Source: Hawksworthiomyces lignivorus | Taxonomy: Eukaryota; Ascomycota; Sordariomycetes; Ophiostomatales; Ophiostomataceae | Reading direction: 5' to 3' | DNA length: 64,000 bases | Assembly: GCA_002917075.1 (NCBI GenBank) | Contig: NTMA01000017.1 | Location: 130,589-194,588 of the forward strand | Part shown: in pieces, positions 33,026-44,920 of the stretch | Numbering within the stretch: position 1 is the first letter of the stretch | Layout of the letters: each line of letters starts with the position of its first letter | The notes under the pieces: generated by a model | What the model saw: only the letters and a program-made list of their open reading frames with translations | What the model was told of the DNA's origin: nothing | Database searches by the model: none | Program-made: the position numbers and the translations under genes

Positions 33026-33784
33026 TCACTCGCTTCTGCGCCGGCGCCGCCAAATGCGCCGGCGCTGCTGCCGGACGTGGGCCCGCAAGCTGGCCGTCCG
33101 CGCAGTCGGCGACGAAATAAAAGACGAGGAGGAGAAAGAAGAAGACAAGCCCGCGGCGGCGGCCAAGGAAGCTGGCGGCGAGAAGAGTGCCGAGGGGCCG
33201 TCGTCCTCCGGCACATCCCATTCCTCCGGCCCGAGAACGAGCAGGGCGGTGACCTCGTGGCGGGTCTCATCCGAGAGCCACTGGGCGGCCATGCTGTCGT
33301 TGAGGAGATTCAAGCACGCGCGGGTGGCTGGAGAAAAGAGACGGTCAGCATCACGATGGCAAAAGGAGAAGGCGAGGTGTGCTACTCTCTCCGGAAAGAG
33401 AGAGCGGCAAGAAGCAAAGGGCTGGAAAAAATGACACTTACGGATGTCGGCCTCCACCAATTTGTTCTCGAGCGCGGCGCTGATCCGGGCCGAGTTGTAG
33501 CAATGGTAGCGCCGCTGCAGGGCGAGCATGCGGCTCCATAGCCGGGCCGTATCCATAGCATCAAGCGGAGAGAGTGGGGAGCCCATACCGCTACCGTTGC
33601 CGCCATTGCCGCTGCTACTGCCGCTGTGCAGCTGACGAGGTGCCGGCTCCCGCTCCGGGCCCGTCTGACACACGGGGGAGCACTCCACCGGTGTGATGGC
33701 GTCATCGTCGTCGCGGTCTGTCAGCGACGCAGAAGAGGCCCGCGATGAATAGGCGCAGTGACGGAGGTCCATATGGAAGTCCAT
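33026..33784 (-). CDS. conserved-looking hypothetical protein
   Basis: Predicted 214-residue protein from two exons, 33442-33784 and 33026-33327, with a 114-nt GT-AG intron (donor GTAAGT, CTGAC branch). The intron is in phase, so the unspliced frame is also open; splicing removes a Cys/Phe/Arg-rich insert and joins EADIP to TRACLNLLND. The N-terminal part begins MDFHMDLRHCAY and is acidic/Ser-rich, a middle segment has LWSRMLALQRRYHCYNSAR followed by a helical region (NLLNDSMAAQWLSDE), and the C-terminus is Ser-rich then strongly basic (RRRIWRRRRR). I recognise no named domain. The helical core with its Trp, Tyr and Cys residues suggests a folded unit. Codon use and GC are gene-like, in contrast to the flanks. 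Confidence 0.7.
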   Translation of the reverse strand: MDFHMDLRHCAYSSRASSASLTDRDDDDAITPVECSPVCQTGPEREPAPRQLHSGSSSGNGGNGSGMGSPLSPLDAMDTARLWSRMLALQRRYHCYNSARISAALENKLVEADIRKCHFFQPFASCRSLFPERVAHLAFSFCHRDADRLFSPATRACLNLLNDSMAAQWLSDETRHEVTALLVLGPEEWDVPEDDGPSALFSPPASLAAAAGLSSSFSSSSFISSPTARTASLRAHVRQQRRRIWRRRRRSE

Positions 33785-36700
33785 TGTAGAACAGCGCCAA
33801 AAGGGTTTGCTGAAAGAACCAAAAAAAAATCCTTGGGCAAACAAAAATATAGATACAATAATACGTAGAGGGGAATAAATGGAAATAAAGAACCGTGTAA
33901 GCTTTTTAATATATGAAGGCCAATATGAAATCTAAAAGAAAGATGAAGATAACGTAGATAGCCAGCTAATCACGCCTTATGGCGGCTCGTGTCGTTCGTC
34001 TTCGGACGTGTGTCTTAGGAACAGAAGTGATCCAAGATTTGATTTGGAATTCAGCCAAACAAAGATAAACCCCCAGAGACAAAGGCCCGCATGACCTTTA
34101 TATTGGGATGGGGGTGGGAGGGTAGCGTGTAGGTCTCGTAGGCCTGTTTCGTCCGTGTGCCTTTTTTTTTTTTTTTTTTGAGACACAGATGTGAAGGTAA
34201 AGTCTTGGGGAGCTCCTTGCGTGGGAAAGGAGGGGAAGAAGCCGTTTATTAAATCATCAAAAAACAGATGCAGCAAAGAGAGACAGCGGATGAAAGCAAG
34301 TTGTCTACTAGGAGTGGACGGAAACCGAGCAGATATATCTGCACTGCAACCAAAGGATCTACACTCTACCTATGCCGGACCCGCAGATGTGCACGGAGGA
34401 AAAGGCGAAGGAGATGACGCTCGTTCCCTTGCGATTGTGCATGACAAGAGAATAAGTGAGCAGTTCAAGACAAAAGTGGACTAAAGCGGTGATGCACCCC
34501 CGGCCAGACCAAACAAAGGAGGCTAAGGAAATATTAAAAAAAAGAGCTATTCGGAAAGCAGCGAGCCATTGCAAATCATCCGCCGCCAAGTCTACTTGTG
34601 CCTAGTCAGCAGAGGCAAAATGCGAGATATGCGAGGGCAGAGGCGGCGAACTCGAGTATTGTAATGCTGCATCTGCGCAGTCTGAAAACACCGTCATAAC
34701 CGTTGGCGATACCTCTAATTTGGCGCCAAGTCTGGCTCGCGACCACCTGTACCCCATTCGCCAAGAGCACGATTGCTAAATGATTACGTTGTTTGCGCCC
34801 CTGATGTGCAAAGCTTAAAAAGGCCTTGTGAAGCCGTTGTGTTCCGGATGTTTGACTCACGCAATATTTGTCTCTTATCGGGCTCGGGGCGCCAGCGTCG
34901 CTTAGCTCTAGCGGTGAAAAAAGCAAAGTGAACAAAATTGACCCTCATGATCTACACCTATCCCGGTGAAGATCGCCCAAGAACAGTGATGCGCCCCGGA
35001 TTCTGACGAGAAATAAGGCGGACTAGGGCGAAAGGGTAAAATAAAAAAAATGCATATACAAGCATATAAAAGCTACTTACACATCTTACGCACACAAGGA
35101 GAAATACTCGTAAATACTAGTGGTACTTGCCAGCCGAGAGTTGCGTGAACAAGAGGAGACGAGAAAGAAAACAGAGGGGGAAATAAAATGGGAAAGGAAA
35201 GTTGATGCTCCCCAGTAGCATACTGTGATTGAAGGTCGTATCGGCAGTGCAACGTGCAGCACACTACTGCAGCTATGGAGCTGTGATAATACAGAATAGA
35301 GTGCGTCAAAAAAGCTAGTTTTTTGCTTCAGGTCTGCATGGATCGCGTCAAGGCGCAGGACTGACAAGGAAGAACAGACCACAGAAAGGGTACGACTAGA
35401 AGGACCTCGTGCTATAAATGGCCATCGCATCGAACGGATGTTCGAATACCCTTGCACGCTATGTGTTTAATGCGTTAATATCTTGTACATTTTCAGACTC
35501 GGCTCTGTCGGGCAAGGCTTGTAGTGTTCGTGTAAGTGGATAGGAACACGGGACACAGAAGAGCCAGAAAAAAAAATTGACAGGGATGAGCGGTGGCAGG
35601 CAATATGCCGTGCAAATTTGGCATCTCTGCAAGATACGCAGGCAGGCTATCTTTCTAAGCTTTCCTTAATGTATTTTCGGAGTTGGAATCGACTTGATAT
35701 GTTTTCAAGAGAGCACCAGCGCGCACAGCCAAATGAGGAACGGCTGGCTATGCGCAAATTACATCGGATCCTTAGGTCGATGCCAACGCTGACGCAGATG
35801 ACGAATGGCGGTGTTGGCGGCGGTGATAGTTTCAGTGCTGGACAAAGGCTTTGTCACACCACCCCGGCGTGGTAAGTCGGAAAATTACTTGTCAAAGACC
35901 AAGGGGCTCCTCATGTGAATGACAAAAACAAAGCAGTCTCTCAAATATTTTATCATCTGAGAGCTGTGATCCCCATGGCACTTATTTCGCTTCTGCAGAG
36001 ATCGGCGTCTCTGCTGATCGCTTGCACCGCCAGCGTGTGCTCTCACACTGTTAAAAAATTTTGGTCTCCGATAAATGGGAAAATTTGCATCAGATATGGC
36101 GATATCTCGAGCAAGGTCAGGAGGAGAGATAGAGAGGGGATAGCCAGGGAGATAATTGATGGTGTGGGGGTGATTGGCGAAAGAGGGGTGGAGAGCTCAT
36201 GCCGGCGGCCCGCGTCGGCATTTGGTCAGAGGTTAAACAGAAACAGCAGCGTCGTACGTCGGAATGCAACTATTCATAGTATGCAAGTCGAACTGGTTAA
36301 ACGAGAAATTCATGGCGAAGACAATAAGTTCTGTGATCTCAGCCGAGCGGAAAGCATTCAGTCTGCTTGAAGGAGAAAAAGTAAACCCCCCGTGATGAAG
36401 AAGACCCGTAGGGGTATTAAAATTTATCAACAGACTGGCGGGAAATTCCGGTCTTGGTCGTAAGATACGTCTCCTGGACAAGTACATGTGTTAGTGCCCT
36501 GCAAAGCATCTCGATTCTCCGATTTCCATCATAGAGGGCGATGCGCTGTACTTGCGACGTAAAATCGCAACACCACAAATATGTGTACCCAGAGGTGGTG
36601 CTAGTGACCTGTTCTTTGGTCTAATGCAATACTGAAATAGTCCACGAGAAGCTGAGCGCTTTGTCGTAAGTTGGCCTCGCAGCCAAGCCCGAGGGTCCAG

Positions 36701-38958
36701 ACCGTTCGCATTCAAACCCTCCTGAGCCGTAGGGCCGTCAGCAAACCGCTACCCAGACGAGCTAGGTGTCTCGGCGCCGGCGTTTTTTAGCCTTACCGCT
36801 ATTGTCTCTCTTAAGACAAATCCACCCTTCCTCATGTATGCCAAAAAGCTTATGTCTCTCTGGAGCTGCGCACTTGGAAATGGTGCTTCTTCCTGTCAGC
36901 GCGTTAATTATCTTGAGACTCGTGCATCCCTCTGGGGCGTAAACAAGAGACCATAAGTAGCCGCCACTGACGAAAGCGCACCAAAGCACCATTTCTTTGC
37001 AGAGAGTTAACCTCGACTCTCAGCAAGGTGTGCTAAATGTGTCTTAATTGCATAAACATTTTTGTTCGAGCACATTGCGCGATTCGCCTACACCAAACTC
37101 TTTAGAGCACACAACAATGGCCTTTCCGAGAGTCTAGATATCTAATATGTAACATATGACATGCATACGGTTTAGTGAGAACTCAGAAAAGGAAAGTGCA
37201 TCTGGCGAATTAAGTCTTCCCCTTACGCTGTCTTTGTCCGCTAATTTGATCTTTGTGATGGGCTCGAGTTTGCTTACTCGTACCTGCTCTCCGGGAAGGG
37301 TGGCTGCAGCCAGGTCCACCAAAACCATGACGTCAGACATAGCCACGCGGAAGCAAAGGGGCTGAACAAAACAAAAGAAAGCATGTATTCGAGCACGATA
37401 TATGTACTCTACAGTACTTGGGCTCACAGAATCTCCTGAGCGCGACGCCTTTGATCTCCCACAAATGGCAGAGCCACGCATGGCCGTACCAGGTCTTCGG
37501 GTTCCGGGCTAGATCTAATCATAGTCTTGTCTCGCAACCGCACACGCAAAACATGTGTTTATTTTTAGTCGCGTTGTTTTATTGTCAGGTGCTAGCTGGC
37601 CAGAATCACGAATCACGGTCAGATGGCTGTCAGGACTCGTTTTTGAACAAATGTAACTGATTTCTTGTTTTTCTTGGCTTGAACTGTTCTGCTGGTATTT
37701 TGCCCGCCGTCCTCAGAAGATTGCTCTTAGGCTTGTAGAAAATATATTCGAGACAGAATGGGTCCTCGGGCAGCAACACTCTCTAGTTTTGCAACTGTAT
37801 TCCGTCTGTAGATGTTGGATGCACTTCACTGGCTTTCTTGCAATCATATACTTCGCCACGTGTCACGTTTACCTCAGTCTAAAGCTGCCATTGCTGTTAA
37901 TACTGCATCATATATACATACGTCAAAAGTCTTTATCAATGTTCGTTGGCGGCGATTCTCAGGAAAACATCAGCCTTCTATTGCCTCCAGCAAATCTTAA
38001 GCGGGGGTGGCCAAAGCCAAAATCCTCAATAAAAGCAAAGCCCGCAACCGTTCCAAGGGTGAGTTTAGGTATATCGTCAGGTCTTCCACAAGATCCTATG
38101 AAAAACTTCAGTCCAGATATTTCAGGATCTGATGAGGTGCTTATCCAAAAGCGTTAATCTGACAGATGGTATCGAGAAATAAAGAAACATAAAGACAACG
38201 CAGGACGTATTGCCTCCAAGCCAAAAAAAAAAAAAAAAAAAGAAACTACCATGAAAATGAAAAGCTATGGAAATCCTGGGAGGTCTGTGTCCTCCAAATG
38301 CAATGTAAGTACAAAAAATGTAATGTTGGTATCGTCGCAAAAAGGAACCGTGAGCTTTAAAAGATGTTTAACGACCTTATGTAAGGTGGAAAGTACTATA
38401 TGCAAACGTGTGAAAAGAAAGTGTCGATGATATATATAACCAGCAACAATACACAGCAATGTGGATGCTGTAATGGGGATCATTTAGGACGCGGGTGGCG
38501 CCATCTCTGGTTGGCTTGTCCCAACCTGCCCAATTCGGGTGCGCACTGTGCAAAGGCATATCCCAAGCCAATAAGATGAAAAGAAGAGATGCAGCAATTA
38601 GGCATGGCGCCGCTGCCTGCATGTGTTCTTGCCAACTCGCCCTGTAAGCAAACACCTCATCTTTTGAAAAGAAGGGGGTGTGGTCGCCGACAGGGCCTCT
38701 GCTTAAGCGGTTGGTTCAGAGCTTAGCTGACCCAGAGGTGCAGTTCGCCTGAGCCGCATATTATCTTTTGCCAACATCGTGGCCACAAAAAGGAGGCAAC
38801 TTTTCTTCCAGGCATCGAGAGGCAAAGTAAAGCCGCACGGGCAAAATTATTGCGGCGGCAGCAGAGGGCACCCTGTGCACTGCTCTCCGGAGTCGAGCTT
38901 CGGGAAGCTTGCTCAGTGATGCTTCTTTTCCTCCTCGCTCTCACTGCCGTACGATTTT
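33785..38958. other. gene-poor region with possible relics
   Basis: About 5.2 kb without a supported gene. A T run (34163-34179) and a 20-base A run (38222-38241) occur. Protein-like short frames on the minus strand cluster at 36491-37481 and are listed separately as a possible relic; a plus-strand frame at 37938-38157 is also protein-like but unsupported. Confidence 0.5.
36491..37481 (-). pseudogene. possible degenerate gene
   Basis: Three successive minus-strand frames have normal protein composition: one ending near 37134 (with AMSDVMVLVDLAAATLPGE), one at 36762-36992 (with LVYAPEGCTSLKIINALTG) and one at 36491-36715. They are separated by stops without good splice signals. Together they could be the remains of one gene of about 300 codons. 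I recognise no family. Chance open frames are a real alternative. Confidence 0.25.
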
Positions 38959-39381
38959 TTATGGTGCTTGTGTGCCGTCTGCTGGTATTGTGGGCGGTCC
39001 TGTCAATTGTTTAGAACTGGCAGCTTTAATCAGAGAAGCACTAGGCGCATCTATAAGTCTTACCCTTTGTCTCCCGCGACGCAGCTCTTCATCATCATCA
39101 TCTGTGAAGCTGCACGGCGACGAGGCATTGTCTTCTGCCATGCTGCACCGACGGTCTTCTTCGTACCACGTGCAAAGCGGCTTGCCACCAAACATAAGGT
39201 CATCGTCCTCGATGATGGTGACTGCCATCCAACGCTGCTTGCCGTCGAAGCTGGTGGCAGCGTTCTGGCAGTAGATATCAAAGTCCGTCGTGGAATCTCG
39301 CAGCTTTGCATCTTGTTTTGCATGTGATCCACGTCCGCCGGAGGCGTCCTGGATCGCAAATGTCTGTGAGGACTGAACCAT
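38959..39381 (-). CDS. small acidic hypothetical protein
   Basis: Predicted 140-residue single-exon protein, ATG at 39381 and TAA at 38959. It begins MVQSSQTFAIQDAS, continues with DFDIYCQNAATSFDGKQRW and VTIIEDDDLMFGGKPLC, then an acidic Ser-rich stretch (FTDDDDEELRRGRQRVRL). The central part has the balance of hydrophobic and polar residues expected of a folded protein, and the GC content is higher than in the flanks. No domain recognised; cytosolic, as no signal peptide or membrane segment is seen. The open frame continues upstream of 39381 to 39516, but the ATG at 39381 sits in a good context (CCATGG) and is preferred. Confidence 0.65.
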   Translation of the reverse strand: MVQSSQTFAIQDASGGRGSHAKQDAKLRDSTTDFDIYCQNAATSFDGKQRWMAVTIIEDDDLMFGGKPLCTWYEEDRRCSMAEDNASSPCSFTDDDDEELRRGRQRVRLIDAPSASLIKAASSKQLTGPPTIPADGTQAP

Positions 39382-42300
39382 GGTGATTGTTGTGATTGTG
39401 CTTGACAGAAAGTGCTTAGCGGGGTGTGAGCTGTCCAGCTGCCGTGCGGAGTAGCTATGAGAAGCTTTGGCTTTTAAATGGTGAAAGCCAAAAAAAAGGC
39501 TTGTAGGCTGGTACAAACGCTAACGAAAGGTAAAGGAGAGAGGGAAATCGCGAAGCCGCGAGAGAGACACGAAAGGCAAAGAAGACAGAAAAGAAAGAAA
39601 TCTGTCAAAGCAAATAAACGTAGATGAGACACGATTTGGATCAGGGCCCGCTGACTCGTGTGTGCTGGGGATGCGGAGAAGGGACAGAAAATGAACAACA
39701 AACAGAGGACGGCTTTCAGGCTCCTGGAATTTGGGCGTCTCTCTTTCTTCTCTCTGCCTGGCGTGCAATTAGATTGCCCGGTGCGTTGTGTTTTGCGTTG
39801 TCCGCTGCGCGTCTACTGGCGGGGAAGGAGGGGTGGGTGGAATCTCTGGTGTGGAAACAAAAGTGGGCGTGGGTGGTCGTGGGTTGTGTTAGTGGCGTTG
39901 GGCGACGCGGGGTATATCCAGTGCGAAATGTGTATTGGTACTGGTGAGCTAAAATAGGCAGCTGCTCTTTTGGTAGCTGTTGCGAGGTGAATCACATGCG
40001 ACAGGCGCAAGGAATGTGTCGGAAAGAAGAAAACAAGGGAAAGTTGTCTCTGTGCCGAGATTTTCCTTTTGCTTGAATCTCAGATTTAGTATTCTGAGAT
40101 GATCTTAATCTGCTCTGGTATGTCCGAAAGACAAGTGAAAGACGGTCCTGCCGTCTGAAATAAAACTTGTAGAACAGATCGTTTCTGGGACGGTCAAGTA
40201 AATGAGTCCGTTAATGGTGTGGTTCCGCTTTGCGTGTTCGGTCGAGGAAAGAAACGACCGCTCGGTGTCGTATTGTATGACTCGATGAGCGGTGGTGAGT
40301 ATATTGATATGAGGCTGGTAATCCTGACCAAGGCCTCTCTTTTCTATTATCGTGGTAAGTTATCTATGTGCGCTGGGAGGTTTAAATGGAAAGCATGCGC
40401 TATTTGTGCGGCGCAACGACGCAGCGAAATGCAAAGAATCGCGAGAAAGAAGAAGAGCCCAAAAACAAAGGAGATGCGAGAGACACTGCGATAATATATA
40501 TCATGAGTTGGGAAGGTGACCAGGTGACGAGAGGCGAAAACTGTCAAAAATGCCAAATATGCCGGCAGCCGCAGTCGGTCCGGCAGCACGATGAGACAAA
40601 AAACCAGGGAAAAGATCATAAAGTATCTCACCTGTCATCGAGATGGAGACAAAGTGATGACGCCCAAAAACCGGGATTTTGGAGGCGACTGCAGGTATTG
40701 GCAGGTACTCTCGGTACTCTTCCAACAAAGGCGAGATATGGCGGCAAAAAGGAGCAAGAAAGGCGTAGTCCCACTGCGGACAGTACAAAGAGTGGTACGT
40801 ATCGAAGTATCTTACGACAGCTTAGTAGAGGTGAGAAAGGTGGTGGAATACGAGTATACGTACTGTCAGCTCTTGGCGGCTGGTCTCTTTCCTCTTTTCG
40901 TATGTCGGTTTCCGATGTGGCGAAATATTGGGACAGCCCTTTGTGCTCGCCTTCTCCGAAAACGCCCTGTAATTCGGCGCTGTGCGGAATTGGCTGACCA
41001 GCCCTAGTATAGGACTTCGACCCAAGAAAGACTAGGGATCTGGGCAATTCTTCCCCCCCTGGTGGGTATGAGGAGAAGAGGGAGCCAGGACAAGAAACCA
41101 ATAAATGTAGCCTTTCGGACGCTATTGGAGAGCTGAAGAATATTGGCCGTAGCTGTACGAGCTTTTGGACACGGAGAATCAAATCCAGGGAACACAGGAC
41201 AAGACAGGACTAAACGAGGCCAACAAAAATGGAGAGGGGAACAGGGACAAAGACGAGAACAAGAGACAAAGAAGAGCTGGAGGGTATAGCAATGAGAAAG
41301 GCAAACGACAAAAGAAACACGAGAGGAGAAGAGAACGAGCAGAGAAAAGGTGATGGTGCATCTGCTGAGTCGAGATTTGTATTTCCACTGTCATGTTTTT
41401 CTTCCTCCCTGCGCTTTGTCTTCCGCCATTTCGCAAGGCTACGAGTAGGAGGCATCGCAATCAACCTGCGGGGAGAACAGACGGAAGGAGTGATATGAAG
41501 CAATTGCTTGTAATACGCCACCCCCCCTCCCCTTGTTGCGTCCTCTTGCTGCTCTCCCGCTGTTGCCGTTTGCACACTTTCTGACGTCCTCTTACGTGCA
41601 CACAGTTTTCTTTCCTGTCGTGGCAGTTGCCTAATCGGGCATCCCTGCTTCCGCCTGCCCACCAGTTCCTTACACTTTGGCTCTTGACTTTTGGCTCACA
41701 AGCTTTTGTGACCCAACATCTGTTCCGTCCTTGCATCCTTCCTCGTAATCCCTTCGATCCTACCTGCTTGTACGAAGCTTGTACGAGTGAGTCGTACCTC
41801 TTCTGTATAAAAAAGTTACCAAATCGCCAACAGGGGCGCATTTCCAACAGCACGGAATCACCGCCGTGTACTATTACACGAAACCAACACCGTAAGCGAG
41901 AATAATCGCCCATCGTCATTTGCATACGCATTCATCGGAATCGTTCTCCCTTTTTGCGCTTGTGGTCTTAATCGGCACGTTGGACTATGCTTGGGAAGCG
42001 TACGTACAGCAGTTTTCCCCGGCATATACTCAGAACCGATGCAAACTTGTGCCAGTCTAGCAAACCTGCCACGCCCCCCCCCCCCTTCTTCTCCTCTCCC
42101 CTCTCTTTCGTCCCGCTTTAGACGTCTCTTTCTGCTCCCCACAAGATTCATAGGGCTGTTGTGGACATGATGTGCGCAATTGGTCTATCTGCGCTCGGAA
42201 TGGCAGGCTGCACCTCATTTGCGCGTTTCCGGCCAAACGACTACAACATTGTGGCTATTCGTAGAGGGAGCTAGATTGCTAGCAGTCAATGCTGCCGCCA

Positions 42301-43318
42301 CAATGCTCCTCCAAAAAAAAAAATGATGTGCATTCAATTGTAGCAGAAAGTAGACGCAAGCATACCGAAATTGTTTGCAAACCTGCAAATCCTTGCAAAA
42401 GACCATCGGATTTTCAGCCAGCACAAATGTTTCCCATGGCAGCATTCGTATTCTATCTTTGCCATCCCTCACACTCCATCATCATCGTCATCAGCTTTCA
42501 GCAGCATCAACTGGTTTCTGTCCGACCTACCACTCTCTACCTGTCGATCAGGGCAGCAATTAAACTTGCCAGGAACAAACCAACATCATCATATCTACTA
42601 TTATTTTACGTGTATATTCTGCTTCCCCACAAGCTTGATTTGAAAATACCCCGAGCATCACCATTTCCCACCCAGTCAAAAAACCAGGATCAAGTGCTCT
42701 AGATCAAGAGCGCTGAAAACAGATAGATGACCTCATTCTACTCCACCCCTACGGCATAAATCCGGATCTCCCCAATCTCTGCAACCCCCATCCTCCCCAA
42801 TCCACTACAATTAACAAATTAATTTCAAATGATGATTTACGACTTGGACTTTCCCATTCCCCTGTAAAGAACGTTCTCCAAATTTCTGTGCGTGAGTTTA
42901 CGCGGTCCTGTGCCGTCGGGATACCAAAAACATCCTCGGTGCATTTGACGCCTCATTTCAAGATGAGCTTTTTGAAAATACATCACGTGGAAGGATTCTT
43001 CGCGAGTGTGTTGCATTTTGCCAAAGACTAAATAAAAGATTTTGAAGCAAAAACAACAAGACTTGAGAAGCGATGCGCGACGGATCAAGATCTAATTGAA
43101 GCCGGAAAATAAACCATATCAGCATTTACTACGCCATCGGCTACCTCGGCGTCATATTTGTGACTTCAGACATTCTTTTGAATCATATTTCTTTTGAGAA
43201 TAAGCATAGTAGTGATCTGTGGCATACCGCACAAACTGGAAAAAAAGAAAAAAAAGTCTTGTTAAATCTTTTGAATGCTTTTAGCAAAAAGTACAACCCA
43301 AGTCGGCCCTCGTCTCTT
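39382..43318. other. gene-poor region, right end of the desert
   Basis: About 3.9 kb without a supported gene; purine-rich (41160-41350) and pyrimidine-rich (42078-42125, with a C run) tracts. A 59-codon minus-strand frame at about 42837-43016 (containing GCFWYPDGTGPRKLTHRN) is protein-like but isolated. The frames at 40386-40997 and 41210-41662 are open in opposite strands without domains and are judged spurious. Confidence 0.5.
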
Positions 43319-44920
43319 CTAGTAGGGACGCCGCTTAGCAAAGTGCAGCATGCTTCGCCCTTGATCGTAGGCCACCACGTAGCCTCTTTGCCAGGTCGAG
43401 CCAATGATCTGTTGGTTCGTATACTGCGAGCCGCCGTCAGCAATAGACGAGAAACAGACGTCATCATAGCCCGGCAGGCCGTTGAGAGACCGCACGATCA
43501 TGTCCCGCGGGTCCATCGGCATCAGTGCACCTCCTACAGGATGATCTGCGGTGCCAGTGGACCCGATCAGGTACGCCACGAACGGCGCCTTGGCATTGCA
43601 GTCTACAACATAATAGTTGAGCGTCTTGTTGAGCTTAGCTGGCGGGTCGAAAAGAGCATTGATTGCCACGGCATGTGCCGTCGGCACAAAGTTTGGCGAC
43701 GTGCCGCTGTCCACAATCGCCTGGAAGGACCGCGAAGTCGTCAGGTTGGCGGCACTGGTGGATGCCGCGGCAGAGGAAGCAGAAGCAGAGACCGATGTGA
43801 CGTTGGTCCCTGGCGGTCCGTACAGCACGTGCACAGTCGTTGCATAGAAAGATCGGAAGCTGCTCGTTATCGGGAGCGACCACGGCGGCTCAATAGGCAC
43901 GCTTGTGAAATTCCCTTCAAAGTACGACGACGGCACCAGCCCGCCGAGGGCCAGCGTGCCTGCAGGCTCCCAGTACGGCGTGCCTCGAGGCACGCGATCG
44001 ATCGCCAAGGCGAATACCGCCGACGCATTGGTGTCCTGGCCGTTGATGCCCTGCCTCGCGAGGTTGGTGAAGAACGGGTCATAGCTCGAAGCCGGCATCC
44101 CCGTTCGCCGATATTGCACACTTGTCAGCGCCGGGTACGCCATACCCAGCAGACCGGATGCCACGCCGTCACCTGTCCAGCTGGCTGCTTCGACCAGCGC
44201 CACCTGCTGCTGGGGCACAGTCAACCCACCAACGGTGATTGGTGCGAGGCCCATAGAGCCCTCGAGGGACTCCATCTCTGGGAAGTAGCTGATGCTAAAC
44301 TCCCGGGCCGTCAGGTTGGTAAAGTTCCCCTGGTCCAGATCGAATAACGCGCCAAAATTACAGGCGGACTGAGGATAGGCGGCATGCGGCTTCTTCATTA
44401 TGTCGTCCTCTGTCTCGCCACCGTCTAGTCCGGCCGGCGTCTGGCTCTGCATTCCAACACACTGGAACTTGTTCCATACCGCAAAAGTGTCCGAGCTTCC
44501 CGTGTCGATAAAACTGACAAACGACTGCCCTGGCGTCTTGGAGCCGACTTTGTTGCCCCAGGTGACGTTTACTACCGGATACACGCCGCTGAAGATGGTG
44601 TTTGTGACGGTGTTTGTTGCTGACGGAGTCTGGTTTGCGCCTGGCTGATCACGCCTCTTCGTTTGGTTCTCTTGTTCTTGCTGAGCCCGCATTGCTTGCA
44701 CTCGCGCCCTGACGGGACTGTTTAGCACATTCGGATTGGGATGAGAGCCGAGGACTAGCTGATGAGCGGCTGGCGCTTCTGGGATGGCCAGCTCAGGGCT
44801 GGCAAACAGATGCTCATTGCTGCTGCGGCTTCCCAGTATATTAACATGCCCTTGCACGGGGCTGCTAGTCGCAAGGCCGTGCCATCCCAGTGCCAGCACT
44901 AGAAATGTAGTAGTGTGCAT
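43319..44920 (-). CDS. secreted aspartic peptidase (family A1)
   Basis: Predicted 533-residue pepsin-type aspartic endopeptidase from a single exon. A signal peptide is visible at residues 1-20 (MHTTTFLVLALGWHGLATSS). A propeptide follows and ends at a Kex2-like dibasic site (KRR, 88-90). The two catalytic aspartates are Asp139 in FIDTGSS and Asp404 in IVDSGTS. About ten N-glycosylation sequons are present, for example NVT, NFT and NLT. The mature chain is longer than pepsin because of Ala/Ser-rich linkers (about 377-392). I see no hydrophobic GPI-anchor signal at the C-terminus (ends LHFAKRRPY). The ATG at 44920 is used; the frame upstream starts only from TTG. Expected to act outside the cell or in the secretory pathway. 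Substrate unknown. Confidence 0.93.
   Translation of the reverse strand: MHTTTFLVLALGWHGLATSSPVQGHVNILGSRSSNEHLFASPELAIPEAPAAHQLVLGSHPNPNVLNSPVRARVQAMRAQQEQENQTKRRDQPGANQTPSATNTVTNTIFSGVYPVVNVTWGNKVGSKTPGQSFVSFIDTGSSDTFAVWNKFQCVGMQSQTPAGLDGGETEDDIMKKPHAAYPQSACNFGALFDLDQGNFTNLTAREFSISYFPEMESLEGSMGLAPITVGGLTVPQQQVALVEAASWTGDGVASGLLGMAYPALTSVQYRRTGMPASSYDPFFTNLARQGINGQDTNASAVFALAIDRVPRGTPYWEPAGTLALGGLVPSSYFEGNFTSVPIEPPWSLPITSSFRSFYATTVHVLYGPPGTNVTSVSASASSAAASTSAANLTTSRSFQAIVDSGTSPNFVPTAHAVAINALFDPPAKLNKTLNYYVVDCNAKAPFVAYLIGSTGTADHPVGGALMPMDPRDMIVRSLNGLPGYDDVCFSSIADGGSQYTNQQIIGSTWQRGYVVAYDQGRSMLHFAKRRPY

Noticed and set aside
40386..40997. 203-codon plus-strand frame with three overlapping open frames
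   Set aside because: Lys/Glu/Arg-rich translation of purine-rich DNA; no conserved motif.
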